A stretch of DNA of 64,000 bases from the NCBI RefSeq assembly GCF_003711225.1, contig NZ_CP031030.1:3596001-3660000 (forward strand). The letters run 5' to 3'. Source of the stretch: Runella sp. SP2. Lineage in GTDB: Bacteria > Bacteroidota > Bacteroidia > Cytophagales > Spirosomataceae. This document shows positions 42,883 through 51,916 of this stretch, one piece after another (position 1 is the stretch's first letter; each line of letters starts with the position of its first letter). The position numbers were made by a program, and so were the translations under genes. The notes below the pieces were generated by a model, which saw only the letters and a list, made by a program, of their open reading frames with translations, searched no databases and was not told where the DNA came from.

Positions 42883-43542
42883 GGGTAAAATGTTTGGAAT
42901 AGTATGTAACAAAGACCATCCCAAAAAGTACACAATTAACTAAAAAGGATACATACGGCTTCTTATAGGATACTAAAGAAAACGACAAACGAGATCAATC
43001 ACCAACTATCATAAAGAAAGAAACAAACACAAGCAATCGCAATTATGGTGCCGACGATAAAACATTATTATAAAAAAATAATATCAACATATAAATAAGT
43101 AATCTATGTAAACATATAGCTATTTTTATTTATCATAAAATAGACATTCAGACACATTTATACACACAAACTACTGATTATAAAATAATTACATAAAATA
43201 AAAGGAAAATAAATATCATACAATTCATTAATACACTTAAAATAAGTACATAATTTATTCAACCTAAATGGATACTTTAAATCAATTAATTTTCAAAATT
43301 TTGCAGCAAATAAAAATAAATCATTTCTGATGTACTAAAATTAAAATACATATACCATACCTAATTATATTTCAAAAATAGGTCTATTTAAACTTTCAAT
43401 ACCTCTATTTTTATATACCAATACAAATTATATTTTTTAGTATATAATACGGAAGTAATGCAAGCCATTGGGTCCAAAACGCATAAACAAACCAAAGCCG
43501 ATAAGTTTACTAGCTAAATTTGGTATATAGACTTATATCCCA
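42883..43542 (-). promoter_or_regulatory. 660-bp very AT-rich upstream region of giant gene 1
   Basis: No open frame of note lies between the giant gene's ATG (42882) and the stop of the LytTR-like regulator (43543). The part from ~43030 to ~43440 is very AT-rich, with many short A and T tracts, unlike the rest of the window. It is likely the promoter and leader of the giant gene and could be a target of nucleoid proteins. I found no convincing TTTG/TAnnTTTG pair close to the ATG on the minus strand. Confidence 0.5.
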
Positions 43543-44229
43543 CTAAATAATAGTATTGAGGTTTTTCGACTGCAATTCATGTTTTGCCCGCCGACTTATT
43601 GGTAGCAAATGCCCCTCTTCAAGCTCTACCTGACTCTTTTCAAAGTCTATTTTTTTGACAAACATCTTCTGAACCAGAAAACTACGGTGTACTTGTAAAA
43701 AGCGACCTAGAGGCAGGTGTTGTTTCAACAACGTAAGCGATTTTTTAAACGCATAACGCTTGGTCTTGGTCTGAATGAAGGTGTAGGTACGTTCTACCTC
43801 GATGTACAGAATATCTTTAATCGCAATAATTTCACCGCGAGAAGTACCCCTGATAAATTGTGGTTCTTGCCTGATTTGTTGCGATAAGATTCGGATAGCG
43901 CTCTCTAGGGTATTTGTATGAAAGGGCTTTACTAAATAAAATACGTGCGTAAAATTGGCGACCTTCTCATAGATTTGGGGCACGTCTTCATTGATGATTA
44001 ATATAATCGGAATGTGAAAAGCCCCCAACGACCCCAAGCATTCCTTGTCTTGTGCCGTTGCATCTTCGAAAATCGTCGCGATAATTAAGTCCACGTGACT
44101 TACTTCAATCAAATCAAGTCCTTCTTCACAAGAGCCAACTTTACCAACGATTGAGTAGCCTAAATCAGAAAGCAGGGTTTCAAAATGAGAGTTTTCCAGT
44201 GGATTGGATTGGATAAACAAGATATTCAT
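43543..44229 (-). CDS. LytTR regulator with a degenerate receiver domain
   Basis: A 228-residue protein with receiver-like and LytTR domains. The receiver fold is recognisable, but key residues are missing: MNILFIQSNPL replaces the acidic pair, and VDLIIATIFED has Ala where the phosphoacceptor Asp should be; the lysine in FYLVKPFHTN is kept. The C-terminal LytTR domain is normal (IIAIKDILYIEVERTYTFIQT, GRFLQVHRSFLVQKMFV). It therefore probably acts without phosphorylation. It lies upstream of the giant gene on the same strand and is divergent from the AraC-type gene. The ATG at 44229 is chosen over a TTG at 44256. Confidence 0.9.
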   Translation of the reverse strand: MNILFIQSNPLENSHFETLLSDLGYSIVGKVGSCEEGLDLIEVSHVDLIIATIFEDATAQDKECLGSLGAFHIPIILIINEDVPQIYEKVANFTHVFYLVKPFHTNTLESAIRILSQQIRQEPQFIRGTSRGEIIAIKDILYIEVERTYTFIQTKTKRYAFKKSLTLLKQHLPLGRFLQVHRSFLVQKMFVKKIDFEKSQVELEEGHLLPISRRAKHELQSKNLNTII

Positions 44230-44534
44230 AGGTGAGAATAAAGCGGTAAAAACCAAAAATCTTAGGCAAAAGAATTACTTATTATAATAAATACCTAAAG
44301 AAAATCTATAAACGTTTACCTAAAGGGTATATTCGATTTATATCAACGTGTTTAATAGGCATATAAAATATGTCTATTAGAAAAGTGTAGAATTGACACA
44401 AGTATAGTTTCGTAACCGTTTTAATACCTAATATACCCATTCAAGACCGTTTAATAAGTAGTCCCTTTTTAGCTTTAAAAAAATCCTTACTTTTGAAATC
44501 AGTATAGTTTACAATCGTTTACCCTACCAGTAAT
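44230..44534. promoter_or_regulatory. Divergent regulatory region with LytTR-box-like motifs
   Basis: A 305-bp spacer between the LytTR and AraC genes. It contains four [aca][act]cgttt motifs: aacgttta at ~44311, aaccgttt at ~44414, gaccgttt at ~44445 and aatcgttt at ~44513. The middle two are 31 bp apart, about three helical turns. They resemble single LytTR half-sites. The block agtatagttt occurs at 44401 and again at 44501. A TACTTTTG box at 44488-44495 fits a -7 element for the AraC gene. Confidence 0.5.
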
Positions 44535-45116
44535 ATGATACATATAGACCCTATTTCCAATCAAGTGGCTCCGCCCTATGTCAACATTTTTATTAAGCAA
44601 GAGGAATTACCACACGTAGTAGAACTACTACTACAAACTAAGGTACCCTTTGTTGTGAGCCACCAACCTAACGATGTAAATGTGACTTCACCTTCAAGCT
44701 ATGACACTACAAATCAAGCTAGTATGGAAGACCCACCTTATGAAATGGGCGGGGGTTCAAAATCACAAGAAGGGCATGTAAAGCGTCTTTTTTCTCTAAA
44801 GAAGGAAATTGAACGAATGATTGATCATTATTTGTCGGCAGGAGAAGAACCCAATTTAGAAGTTGTTGCCCAACGTTTAAACTTTAAAGTATCGGTATTC
44901 AAGACACATTTTAAGGATGCGTACGGCAAACCATTTTATCAATTTTATATTGATAGAAAAATGGAATACGCCGCCGACCTACTGCGAAAAGGAGTCAGGG
45001 GAGCGCAGGTATCCCTACGAGTAGGGTATTCTCATCCCATTAAGTTTAATAAAATGTTCCAGAAGCATTTTGGGGTAACGCCAAAAAAGTACCAAGAAGC
45101 ACTAAGTATTTATTAG
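44535..45116 (+). CDS. AraC-family transcriptional regulator
   Basis: A 193-residue protein. The N-terminal ~75 residues are not recognised and include a polar linker (SPSSYDTTNQASMEDPPYEM). The C-terminal ~100 residues form an AraC DNA-binding domain: LEVVAQRLNFKVSVFKTHFKD, then YIDRKMEYAADLLRKG and the second helix-turn-helix VSLRVGYSHPIKFNKMFQKHFGVTPKKY. No sugar-binding cupin is present. It is divergent from the pseudo-receiver LytTR gene; the two may coregulate the region. Confidence 0.85.
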   Translation: MIHIDPISNQVAPPYVNIFIKQEELPHVVELLLQTKVPFVVSHQPNDVNVTSPSSYDTTNQASMEDPPYEMGGGSKSQEGHVKRLFSLKKEIERMIDHYLSAGEEPNLEVVAQRLNFKVSVFKTHFKDAYGKPFYQFYIDRKMEYAADLLRKGVRGAQVSLRVGYSHPIKFNKMFQKHFGVTPKKYQEALSIY

Positions 45117-45141
45117 AAGACCTCGTTCTGATAAGCCATTG

Positions 45142-46050
45142 TTAAAAATATAACCAATGGGCTTTGACTCCATATTTTCGCGTGTATTCCAACGTCGGAG
45201 CAGGTATTTTCACTGTATTTAGCAGAAAAAACAATGCCTTTAACCCTTTTCGACGGGTTGGAATACGCCGAAAATCTATGTCTAACGACAGGTAGTATTG
45301 CCGATAAGGGTCATACCCTAACATCCTACTTTTTTCGATTTCTGCCCCTACCATATCGTGAATGCCGTACCCAAACGACACACTAAGCCACTTTGGAAAG
45401 CGAGCGGCTGGTATAAATGAAGCCACGTTGAACGAAAACCAGTACGTTTGGCCGTTATAATCTTTAAGCCATTGTTCACTGAGGTTTTGCCCAAGCAGTT
45501 CGGGGCGAACTTTGGCAAGTGGCGTGGGGTGAAACGAAAATTTTGGAACAATGCGTTCTTCGTTCCAAAGTGCATACTGACCTAGGTACAACGACGGCCC
45601 CAGCACGTTGGCCACCATGTCGGAAGGTGAAAAACCATAAGTCGGGTATTGAAATCCATCCAAAATTTCGATAGGAGTCAAAAACAAAAAACCAGAAAGC
45701 GCACCGTACAAGGCAGCTTGTTTGCGGCTCACATTGGTTTGCCGATAAAGCGCCGCAGTATGGCGACAAATTTGGTAAGCTGTAAAGAAATGTCCTACTT
45801 TGTCGAGCTGTTGCCACTCGTGCGCATCGTCACTTACGTGGAAATGGCTGAAATCATTGGTCTTGTACCACGCCTTGCTCAAGCCATAAATAGACCCGAC
45901 GTAGGCTGCGCTCTCTCCCGCCATTATCCAGCGCAAAGCTCGGTAATTGGGACGGGTCGCAAGTGTATCTTTTTGAGCAAAAGCCTCTTCTTTCCCCAAC
46001 GTAAAAATGCACAATACTAGAATTACTAGCTGTCGTCTAATTTGAGGCAT
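45142..46050 (-). CDS. DUF2279 periplasmic protein
   Basis: A 302-residue protein with a signal peptide (MPQIRRQLVILVLCIFTLGKEEAFAQ). The body shows ALRWIMAGESAAYVGSIYGLSKAWY, DKVGHFFTAYQICRH and EILDGFQYPTYGFSPSDMVANVLGP, which match DUF2279, a family of predicted envelope proteins with unknown function. Several hydrophobic segments suggest membrane association. The ATG at 46050 is chosen; the longer frame runs into the VWA gene. The VWA gene lies 8 bases upstream, so they are cotranscribed. Confidence 0.82.
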   Translation of the reverse strand: MPQIRRQLVILVLCIFTLGKEEAFAQKDTLATRPNYRALRWIMAGESAAYVGSIYGLSKAWYKTNDFSHFHVSDDAHEWQQLDKVGHFFTAYQICRHTAALYRQTNVSRKQAALYGALSGFLFLTPIEILDGFQYPTYGFSPSDMVANVLGPSLYLGQYALWNEERIVPKFSFHPTPLAKVRPELLGQNLSEQWLKDYNGQTYWFSFNVASFIPAARFPKWLSVSFGYGIHDMVGAEIEKSRMLGYDPYRQYYLSLDIDFRRIPTRRKGLKALFFLLNTVKIPAPTLEYTRKYGVKAHWLYF

Positions 46051-46058
46051 TATGATGG

Positions 46059-48143
46059 TTAATAACTTCCTTGGTACTTTCGTACTCCCCATTCGGCTGT
46101 TGCCAACAACAACAACAAGAAAAACAACCACTTGTTCTGAATCAGTTCGGACAAGTCTTCGGCACTGTCTAGGCGGTCAGGAGCCTTATTTTTAAGCAAA
46201 TAGTCTTTCAATTGTGCAATTTGGTCGGCCTTCACAAACTGCCCGCCTGTTTGTTGGGAAAGTGCGCGTAGCATCCCATAATCAGCCGTCAAGTTAAGCG
46301 TTTCAAGCGCCAAATCACGCACAATAAACTGCCCCGTTACTGATTCTACTTTGTTTTGCAAACTGGTCGTTGCCTTGTACTGATATACCCCTTGACCAAG
46401 ACCACTCAACTCAAAACGCGAACTTCCCTCGGCATTGGTATAAGTGTAGGGCTGGGTTTTTCCGCGTTCGTCTGTGATTTCGAGACGAATGCTTTGTCCG
46501 TACGTTTTTTCGTAAATATCGTTATATACTTCGGTTTCAAACGTTACTTTGTCGCCTACGTTGTATTCATTGGCTAGAGGATACACCCGAAACTTGCGTT
46601 TGTCTTCTTTGACCGAAATCAACTGAATTACTTTTTGAAGCAGCTCATCCACCGCTTCTTGTTTTTCGGTCAAGGCGTATTCTTCCATTCGCCATTGCCA
46701 AATCCCCTCTCCTGCCAGTACCGCCGATTTACGGGCACCACCCGTATTCAGCACCAACAGCGGCTTTGTAGTTTTGAGATTGCCTACGTTTTGGTACAAC
46801 ACCACCTCGCTACCAGGCGACAGGCGATATTCACCAAAAGGGACGGTCAACGGAGGCATTTTTTCCAAAATACGGAGTTTTTCGGGGTCAAGGTTTAACA
46901 AATTAAAGTTTGGGTTAAACCGCCCCGACACTTTATCAATTTGGCCTGGATTTGCCATCACCGTCACGGCCGAATTAAGCTGACTAGCCTTGGCAGTATT
47001 GGCTTGCGAACCTAAAATAAAGAAAAGAGGCGTGTTATCGCGCTGTAAATAGCGCTGAATAATGTCACCACCGATGTTGAACAAATCGGGCAATTGGTGC
47101 AAAATAATGAGATCATATTTTTTGTCGGGGTAAGTTTCAGCCGACGGATTGACGCCAAAGACTTTGACATCCACCTCGTAGTTGAGGTTTTTCTCTAAAA
47201 TTGTCCGAATTGCTTTAATGTCTGGGTGAGTAGCCAAGGCCAATACAAGCACTTTCTCTTTGCCGTCGATGATGTCAAGATACACATCGCGGCGGTTATT
47301 TCGGGTCGTAAATTCACCCTTGAGCGCCTCCACCTCGATGACATAGTGTTGAAGCCCCTTGACGGTCGAAGTAGCTTGAAAAGAGATCTGTTTAAAATCA
47401 TCTTTTTGACCAAAAGTCACGCGTTGGCTGCTCAGCGTCGAGCTTCCTTGGCGGAGTGTCACTGTCACCGTCTGACCTTGAAAACCGCTAGCAACAATAT
47501 CGGCGTTAATTGGGAATTGATTTCCCAAGTAGGCAATTTTATTGGCCGCAATGTTCTTGATGCTAATGTCACGTTTGGGCAAGGTATCCCCCACGCCTAC
47601 GCTGTGAATTCGGAATGGATAATTGGTAAAAGTGGGCGCAAGTCCTTGGTTGCTAATGCCGTCGGTGAGCAGCACCACATCGGTCAAGTTGCGACCTTCG
47701 TAGTTGCTTTTTGCTCCTCCCAACATGTCAGCGAGATTGGTAGTAGGCTGATTAAAAGCCACTTTCGACAACTCTTCTTGGTAATTTTCGGAATTTAAGG
47801 TTTGAACGGCCACATCTATTCCTTCATCGGCGAGGGCTTCACGAAGGTTTTCGAGGGCTTCGAGGGCTTTTTTTCCATAGCTCGCTACCGATTCGGAGTT
47901 GTCAATCGCCAGTACTACCTTCGACTTATCGCTGAAAGTTTGAATAGTTCTCAACAGCGGATTAAGCAGTAAAAAAGCGATGATACTCACCAGCGCTCCC
48001 CGAAAAAGGGCAAGCGCGTAGTTGGTTGTTTTACTCCAAATAGGTTTAGGTTGGTAAAGAAAAAAAGCATAGGCCGCCCCTGCCAACAAACACAATCCTA
48101 CGTACCAATATGGTGTCTGAAAAATAATCTCGGCTGCAAACAT
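46059..48143 (-). CDS. Membrane protein with von Willebrand factor A domain
   Basis: A 694-residue protein with two N-terminal transmembrane helices (YWYVGLCLLAGAAYAFFLY; ALVSIIAFLLLNPLL) and one C-terminal helix (WLFFLLLLLATAEW). Between them is a VWA domain with the MIDAS motif DNSES near residue 82 and VVLLTDGISNQG, a Rossmann-like central domain (KVLVLALATHPDIK) and a beta-rich C-terminal domain. Such proteins are common next to MoxR/aerotolerance clusters in Bacteroidota, but no MoxR gene is near. The role is likely envelope-associated metal-dependent protein binding. Confidence 0.85.
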   Translation of the reverse strand: MFAAEIIFQTPYWYVGLCLLAGAAYAFFLYQPKPIWSKTTNYALALFRGALVSIIAFLLLNPLLRTIQTFSDKSKVVLAIDNSESVASYGKKALEALENLREALADEGIDVAVQTLNSENYQEELSKVAFNQPTTNLADMLGGAKSNYEGRNLTDVVLLTDGISNQGLAPTFTNYPFRIHSVGVGDTLPKRDISIKNIAANKIAYLGNQFPINADIVASGFQGQTVTVTLRQGSSTLSSQRVTFGQKDDFKQISFQATSTVKGLQHYVIEVEALKGEFTTRNNRRDVYLDIIDGKEKVLVLALATHPDIKAIRTILEKNLNYEVDVKVFGVNPSAETYPDKKYDLIILHQLPDLFNIGGDIIQRYLQRDNTPLFFILGSQANTAKASQLNSAVTVMANPGQIDKVSGRFNPNFNLLNLDPEKLRILEKMPPLTVPFGEYRLSPGSEVVLYQNVGNLKTTKPLLVLNTGGARKSAVLAGEGIWQWRMEEYALTEKQEAVDELLQKVIQLISVKEDKRKFRVYPLANEYNVGDKVTFETEVYNDIYEKTYGQSIRLEITDERGKTQPYTYTNAEGSSRFELSGLGQGVYQYKATTSLQNKVESVTGQFIVRDLALETLNLTADYGMLRALSQQTGGQFVKADQIAQLKDYLLKNKAPDRLDSAEDLSELIQNKWLFFLLLLLATAEWGVRKYQGSY

Positions 48144-48247
48144 TAGAGAATTATCGGTTATTTATTAGTCCATTTTAAATCAGCTACCCGCTTTGATTCA
48201 ATAACCTACATTATTTTTATTTGTTACAGAAAAAGGCTTAGGATAAA

Positions 48248-48281
48248 AACTTCCCGAAAAGCTTGAAGCTTTCGGGAAGTT
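48248..48281 (-). terminator. Rho-independent terminator of fabG
   Basis: Arms aacttcccgaaa (48248-48259) and tttcgggaagtt (48270-48281), extended by an agct inner pairing, are followed on the minus strand by TTTTTATCC. It lies 12 bases after the fabG stop and uses the same arm sequence as the hairpin at 8727-8758. Confidence 0.88.
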
Positions 48282-48292
48282 GAATCTATGTT

Positions 48293-49039
48293 TTACATCA
48301 CCATTCCACCGTCCACTTGTAACACCTGCCCTGTGATGTACTTCGACATGTCAGAGGCCAAAAATACGATGCAGTCGGCTACTTCTTCGGGGGCACCACC
48401 GCGTTTCAACGGGATTCCCTGTTTCCATTCTTCAATGGCTTTTTCATTAAGCTCGCCCGTCATTTCGGTTTCGATAAACCCTGGCGCCACAGCATTGCAA
48501 CGAATATTGCGTGAACCAAGTTCTTTGGCGACTGATTTTGTGAAACCAATCATTCCCGCTTTAGAAGCCGCGTAGTTGGCTTGTCCAGCGTTTCCAGTCA
48601 AACCTACCACCGATGTAATGTTGATGATTGACCCACTACGAGCTTTCATCATCACTTTGGTAACGGCTTTGGTCAAGTTAAAAATCGACTTTAAGTTAAC
48701 GCGAATTACCTCGTCCCATTGTTCTTCGGTCATGCGCATCAACAAGCCATCGCGGGTAATACCTGCGTTATTAACCACTACATCAACCGTGCCGAAATCG
48801 GCCACAACTTGCGCGACAAGGTCTTCGGCCGATTTAAAATCAGAAGCATCTGAGCGATACCCCTTTACTTTTGTTCCAAATTGTTTGAGTTCTTCTTCTA
48901 AGGCTTGGCCTTTTTCGACGCTCGACAAATACGTAAAGGCCACTTGAGCTCCCTCTTGGGCAAAGCGAGTGGCAATGGCTTTCCCGATTCCACGAGAAGC
49001 CCCCGTTACGATAGCGACTTTGTTTTGTAAAAGAGACAT
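48293..49039 (-). CDS. fabG: 3-oxoacyl-[acyl-carrier-protein] reductase
   Basis: A 248-residue short-chain dehydrogenase. The NADPH loop is VTGASRGIGKAIA, followed by VNNAGITRDGLLMRM, the catalytic Ser in INITSVVGLTGN and the YAASK Tyr-Lys pair, then RCNAVAPGFIETEMT. The NAGITRDGLLMRM segment and length are typical of FabG in type II fatty-acid synthesis. The gmhA gene lies 34 bases upstream on the same strand. Confidence 0.95.
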   Translation of the reverse strand: MSLLQNKVAIVTGASRGIGKAIATRFAQEGAQVAFTYLSSVEKGQALEEELKQFGTKVKGYRSDASDFKSAEDLVAQVVADFGTVDVVVNNAGITRDGLLMRMTEEQWDEVIRVNLKSIFNLTKAVTKVMMKARSGSIINITSVVGLTGNAGQANYAASKAGMIGFTKSVAKELGSRNIRCNAVAPGFIETEMTGELNEKAIEEWKQGIPLKRGGAPEEVADCIVFLASDMSKYITGQVLQVDGGMVM

Positions 49040-49073
49040 GTATAAAATTGGTAATTAGTGTTCTACTGGGTCA

Positions 49074-49649
49074 TTACTTAGGAAACACATTCTCCTCCAC
49101 CAATTGGCACAGGATATGCCCTAGTAAGATATGGCACTCCTGAATACGAGGGGTATCTTTGGAAGGAATATTAATCAAAAAATTACTTACTTCTTTCATC
49201 TTTCCTCCCGTTTCGCCCGTCATACCGACGGTAATCATGCCGAGTTTATTGGCCGCTTCGAGGGCTTTGACGACGTTGGGCGAGTTGCCAGAGGTAGAAA
49301 TTCCGACCAAAACATCGCCTTCTTTACCCATCGCCTCAATCATCCGCGAATAAATCACGTCGTAGCTGTAGTCGTTTCCGACAGCCGTCACATACGACGA
49401 ATTGACGTGCAATGCCTCCGAATACAAGGGAGGGCGGTCGTAATAAAAACGGCCGCTAAATTCGGCCGCTAGGTGTTGGGCATCGGCAGCACTACCGCCA
49501 TTTCCACAAAATAATACTTTTTTACCCGCTTTGAAGGCTTCGGTCATCGCAGCAGCTACTTCTGCCACGGTATTGAGTAAAGTTTCGTCGGCTAAAACGC
49601 GATTTTTTGTATCAATGGAAGCCTGTACGATGGATTGAATTTTTGACAT
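49074..49649 (-). CDS. gmhA: SIS-domain phosphoheptose isomerase
   Basis: A 191-residue protein of the GmhA group, which converts sedoheptulose 7-phosphate to D-glycero-D-manno-heptose 7-phosphate for LPS core or S-layer glycans. The motifs VLFCGNGGSAADAQHLAAEFSGR, ALHVNSSYVTAVGNDYSYD, VGISTSGNSPNVVKAL and the C-terminal IQECHILLGHILCQLVE with the catalytic Glu and His are present. The ATG at 49649 gives the family length. Other heptose genes are not adjacent. Confidence 0.92.
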   Translation of the reverse strand: MSKIQSIVQASIDTKNRVLADETLLNTVAEVAAAMTEAFKAGKKVLFCGNGGSAADAQHLAAEFSGRFYYDRPPLYSEALHVNSSYVTAVGNDYSYDVIYSRMIEAMGKEGDVLVGISTSGNSPNVVKALEAANKLGMITVGMTGETGGKMKEVSNFLINIPSKDTPRIQECHILLGHILCQLVEENVFPK

Positions 49650-49776
49650 TAAAATAAAAGGTTGTGCCCGAAAAACTCGGTACGAAGGTGATACAATGAT
49701 TTTTAGACTAACCACTATACACCCCTACCGCGATGAATGGGCCATCAATGAACGCGACAAAAATACAAAACTTACC

Positions 49777-51315
49777 CTAGGATTGCATCCCCAATCGGCT
49801 AATCCTTACCGTTGGCTCTTTCAATTTCTCGATTTCACGGATAACTTCGACAATCCCGCGCAAGGGAATGTTCACCCACGATGGTCGGTAACTGATTTCG
49901 TAACCGAGTTCATAAACGGCTTTTTCGAGCAAGAAAAACAGCAATAAAAAGTTGATTTCGTTTTGACTTTTAAACAACGGATGCGGCCAACCAAAGGCTT
50001 CCAAGTAAGCATCCATGTAAGTATCGCGCATGAGTTTGTACCAACGGTCGGAAACGATTTGTAGCTTTTCGGACGAAATTCCCTTCGTTTCGGCACTTTC
50101 AAACAGCTTGGCACTCACGGCGTAGTGGTAGCTCCGAATCATCCCCGCCACGTCTTTGAGCGGACTGTGTTTTATTTTCCGTTCGGCAATGGTAGCCTCG
50201 GGTTCGCCCTCAAAATCAATCACGATAAAATCACCCTTGTCGGTCAGCACTTGTCCCAAATGGTAATCGCCGTGAATCCGAATCCGCAACGAATCCAACG
50301 GGCGCGTCAGCATTTCGTTGGCAAAATCATCAATCAATTCCCGCGCTTCCATAAAAATCCACGCCAAACGTTGCGTAGGTTCGTCGAGTTTATCGTAATT
50401 TTCAATCAACAACGCATAGCGACGGTCGAGGAGGTCAGTAAGACGTTTTAGTAAAAAATTACGGTAAAAATCATCAAATTTTTCGGGGGCAAAAGCTACT
50501 TCAGCGCTAGGGGCAAACAAGCCAAGGTGCATTTCGCCCGTGCGCTTTCCCAATAAACCAACTTGCTCAAACACACTTTCGTTGATACCAAACATCCCCG
50601 ACGGGACGCCGTACATAAAGTCATTGAGAAAATCGCCCGTCAGCGCCCAGTTGTCTTTTTCGGCCCGAATGGCTTGCTGCATCATGCCCAACGTCACGTC
50701 GGGCTGCCCTGCTCGTTGCCACGTGATACTCCCCGCATAGGCAGGAATGTTGCTAAAATCAGAGTGTTGGGTCAAAAAACTCACCATTTCCACCTCAGGG
50801 TTGGTTTGGTCAAAGAGCTTTCGGTACAACTTCATAAAGTATTTCCCGCCAAACAACATCGCCGAGTTACTCGAATCAACGGGCAACACGCGGCTGTCAA
50901 TCACCTCTGGTGCATCTGCCTCCGCAAGTCCTCTCCCTTTGGTCGCTTGCAACTGCCCATCGTCGGTCGAAAGTGCAAGTTGCCCATAAATAGAGGTATA
51001 TAATTGATGCCTAAAACCTGCATCATAAATCGCATCAATCCATTGTGAGGTATCTGTTTTTTCAATGATTCCTTTAGCTGGAACATCCATGTCGCTTCCC
51101 ACTTCCGCAAAAGGCAACTGGTATAATTCGGGCTCTCCGTCGTGGTAGGTAGCCTCTACTATTAAAATTACGGCGTCGCCCACGGGCAAACGATGTCGAA
51201 TTTGAAAGCCTTTTTGAGCACGCGCTTTTCCCGCAAACCACCTACAAGTATTAAAATAAATAGGAAACACCTGAGTTTCGAGGTGTTCGATTTGAGTAGT
51301 AGTCAAATGTATCAT
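49777..51315 (-). CDS. Maltokinase-like protein
   Basis: A 512-residue protein of the Mak/Pep2 type, which phosphorylates maltose to maltose 1-phosphate with ATP in the GlgE glucan pathway. The N-terminal CRWFAGKARAQKGFQI cap motif, GGKYFMKLYRKL, and the eukaryotic-kinase-like RIHGDYHLGQVL with FIVIDFEGEPEATIAERK and SPLKDVAGMIRSYHYA are all diagnostic. The usual TreS or GlgE partner is not in the window, so the gene is separated from its pathway genes here. The divergent SusC gene begins 600 bases upstream. Confidence 0.88.
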   Translation of the reverse strand: MIHLTTTQIEHLETQVFPIYFNTCRWFAGKARAQKGFQIRHRLPVGDAVILIVEATYHDGEPELYQLPFAEVGSDMDVPAKGIIEKTDTSQWIDAIYDAGFRHQLYTSIYGQLALSTDDGQLQATKGRGLAEADAPEVIDSRVLPVDSSNSAMLFGGKYFMKLYRKLFDQTNPEVEMVSFLTQHSDFSNIPAYAGSITWQRAGQPDVTLGMMQQAIRAEKDNWALTGDFLNDFMYGVPSGMFGINESVFEQVGLLGKRTGEMHLGLFAPSAEVAFAPEKFDDFYRNFLLKRLTDLLDRRYALLIENYDKLDEPTQRLAWIFMEARELIDDFANEMLTRPLDSLRIRIHGDYHLGQVLTDKGDFIVIDFEGEPEATIAERKIKHSPLKDVAGMIRSYHYAVSAKLFESAETKGISSEKLQIVSDRWYKLMRDTYMDAYLEAFGWPHPLFKSQNEINFLLLFFLLEKAVYELGYEISYRPSWVNIPLRGIVEVIREIEKLKEPTVRISRLGMQS

Positions 51316-51916
51316 CTTCGGTTAAGTGTTTTGAAAAACAGTGGTATGCTGTTTCAAAAGGTAAATATACAAGTAGTAGGGAGTAAAGTAGAAACTACCA
51401 AATATAAATAGCCGTAGGACAGGGTCCTACGGCTATCGTTCTTAACCTAAACTAAATCGTATGAGAATTTTAAAATGAATGTCTATTTTGAAATCTCGGG
51501 TCAAAGTTCTGCAAAAAACCAATCGCCCAAATCACCCGATATGCGCCATTTTTTTCGGCGTTTTCATGGCACAAAACTAGCAAATGCCCCTCAAAGCGTC
51601 GTTAAAAGCTCTGTTAGGCTTTATTTAAGTTTTTTTGGGGTAGCTAACTATGGGGGTAGCTAAAAATGAGGGAGGTATCCAAATGAAATACGGTTTTTTG
51701 GGGAAAGGGGCTACGGAAAAGAAAGCCATTTTTTGAAAAAATACGCAGAAAAGATGCCCATTGAGCACATAAACAAACTTCACATTCGGATAACATTAGC
51801 GAAAATAAACCACTAAAAACGGGTGATTTCTGGCATACATGAATTGGGGAACTTTGTTGTGGCAATTGTTTCGAGTTGCCGCAACAGATGTAAAAACCAA
51901 ATTATCCAGTTCATCT
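51316..51916. promoter_or_regulatory. 600-bp spacer between maltokinase and susC-like gene
   Basis: A perfect 13-bp hairpin (atagccgtaggac 51408-51420 / 51424-51436) with an AGG loop stands near the maltokinase side. After it comes a very short frame (ATG-AGA-ATT-TTA-AAA-TGA, 51461-51478). The remainder, to 51916, has no convincing gene; in-frame codons upstream of 51917 lack homology. No clear TTTG/TAnnTTTG promoter was found for the susC-like gene, leaving the long leader unexplained. Confidence 0.5.
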
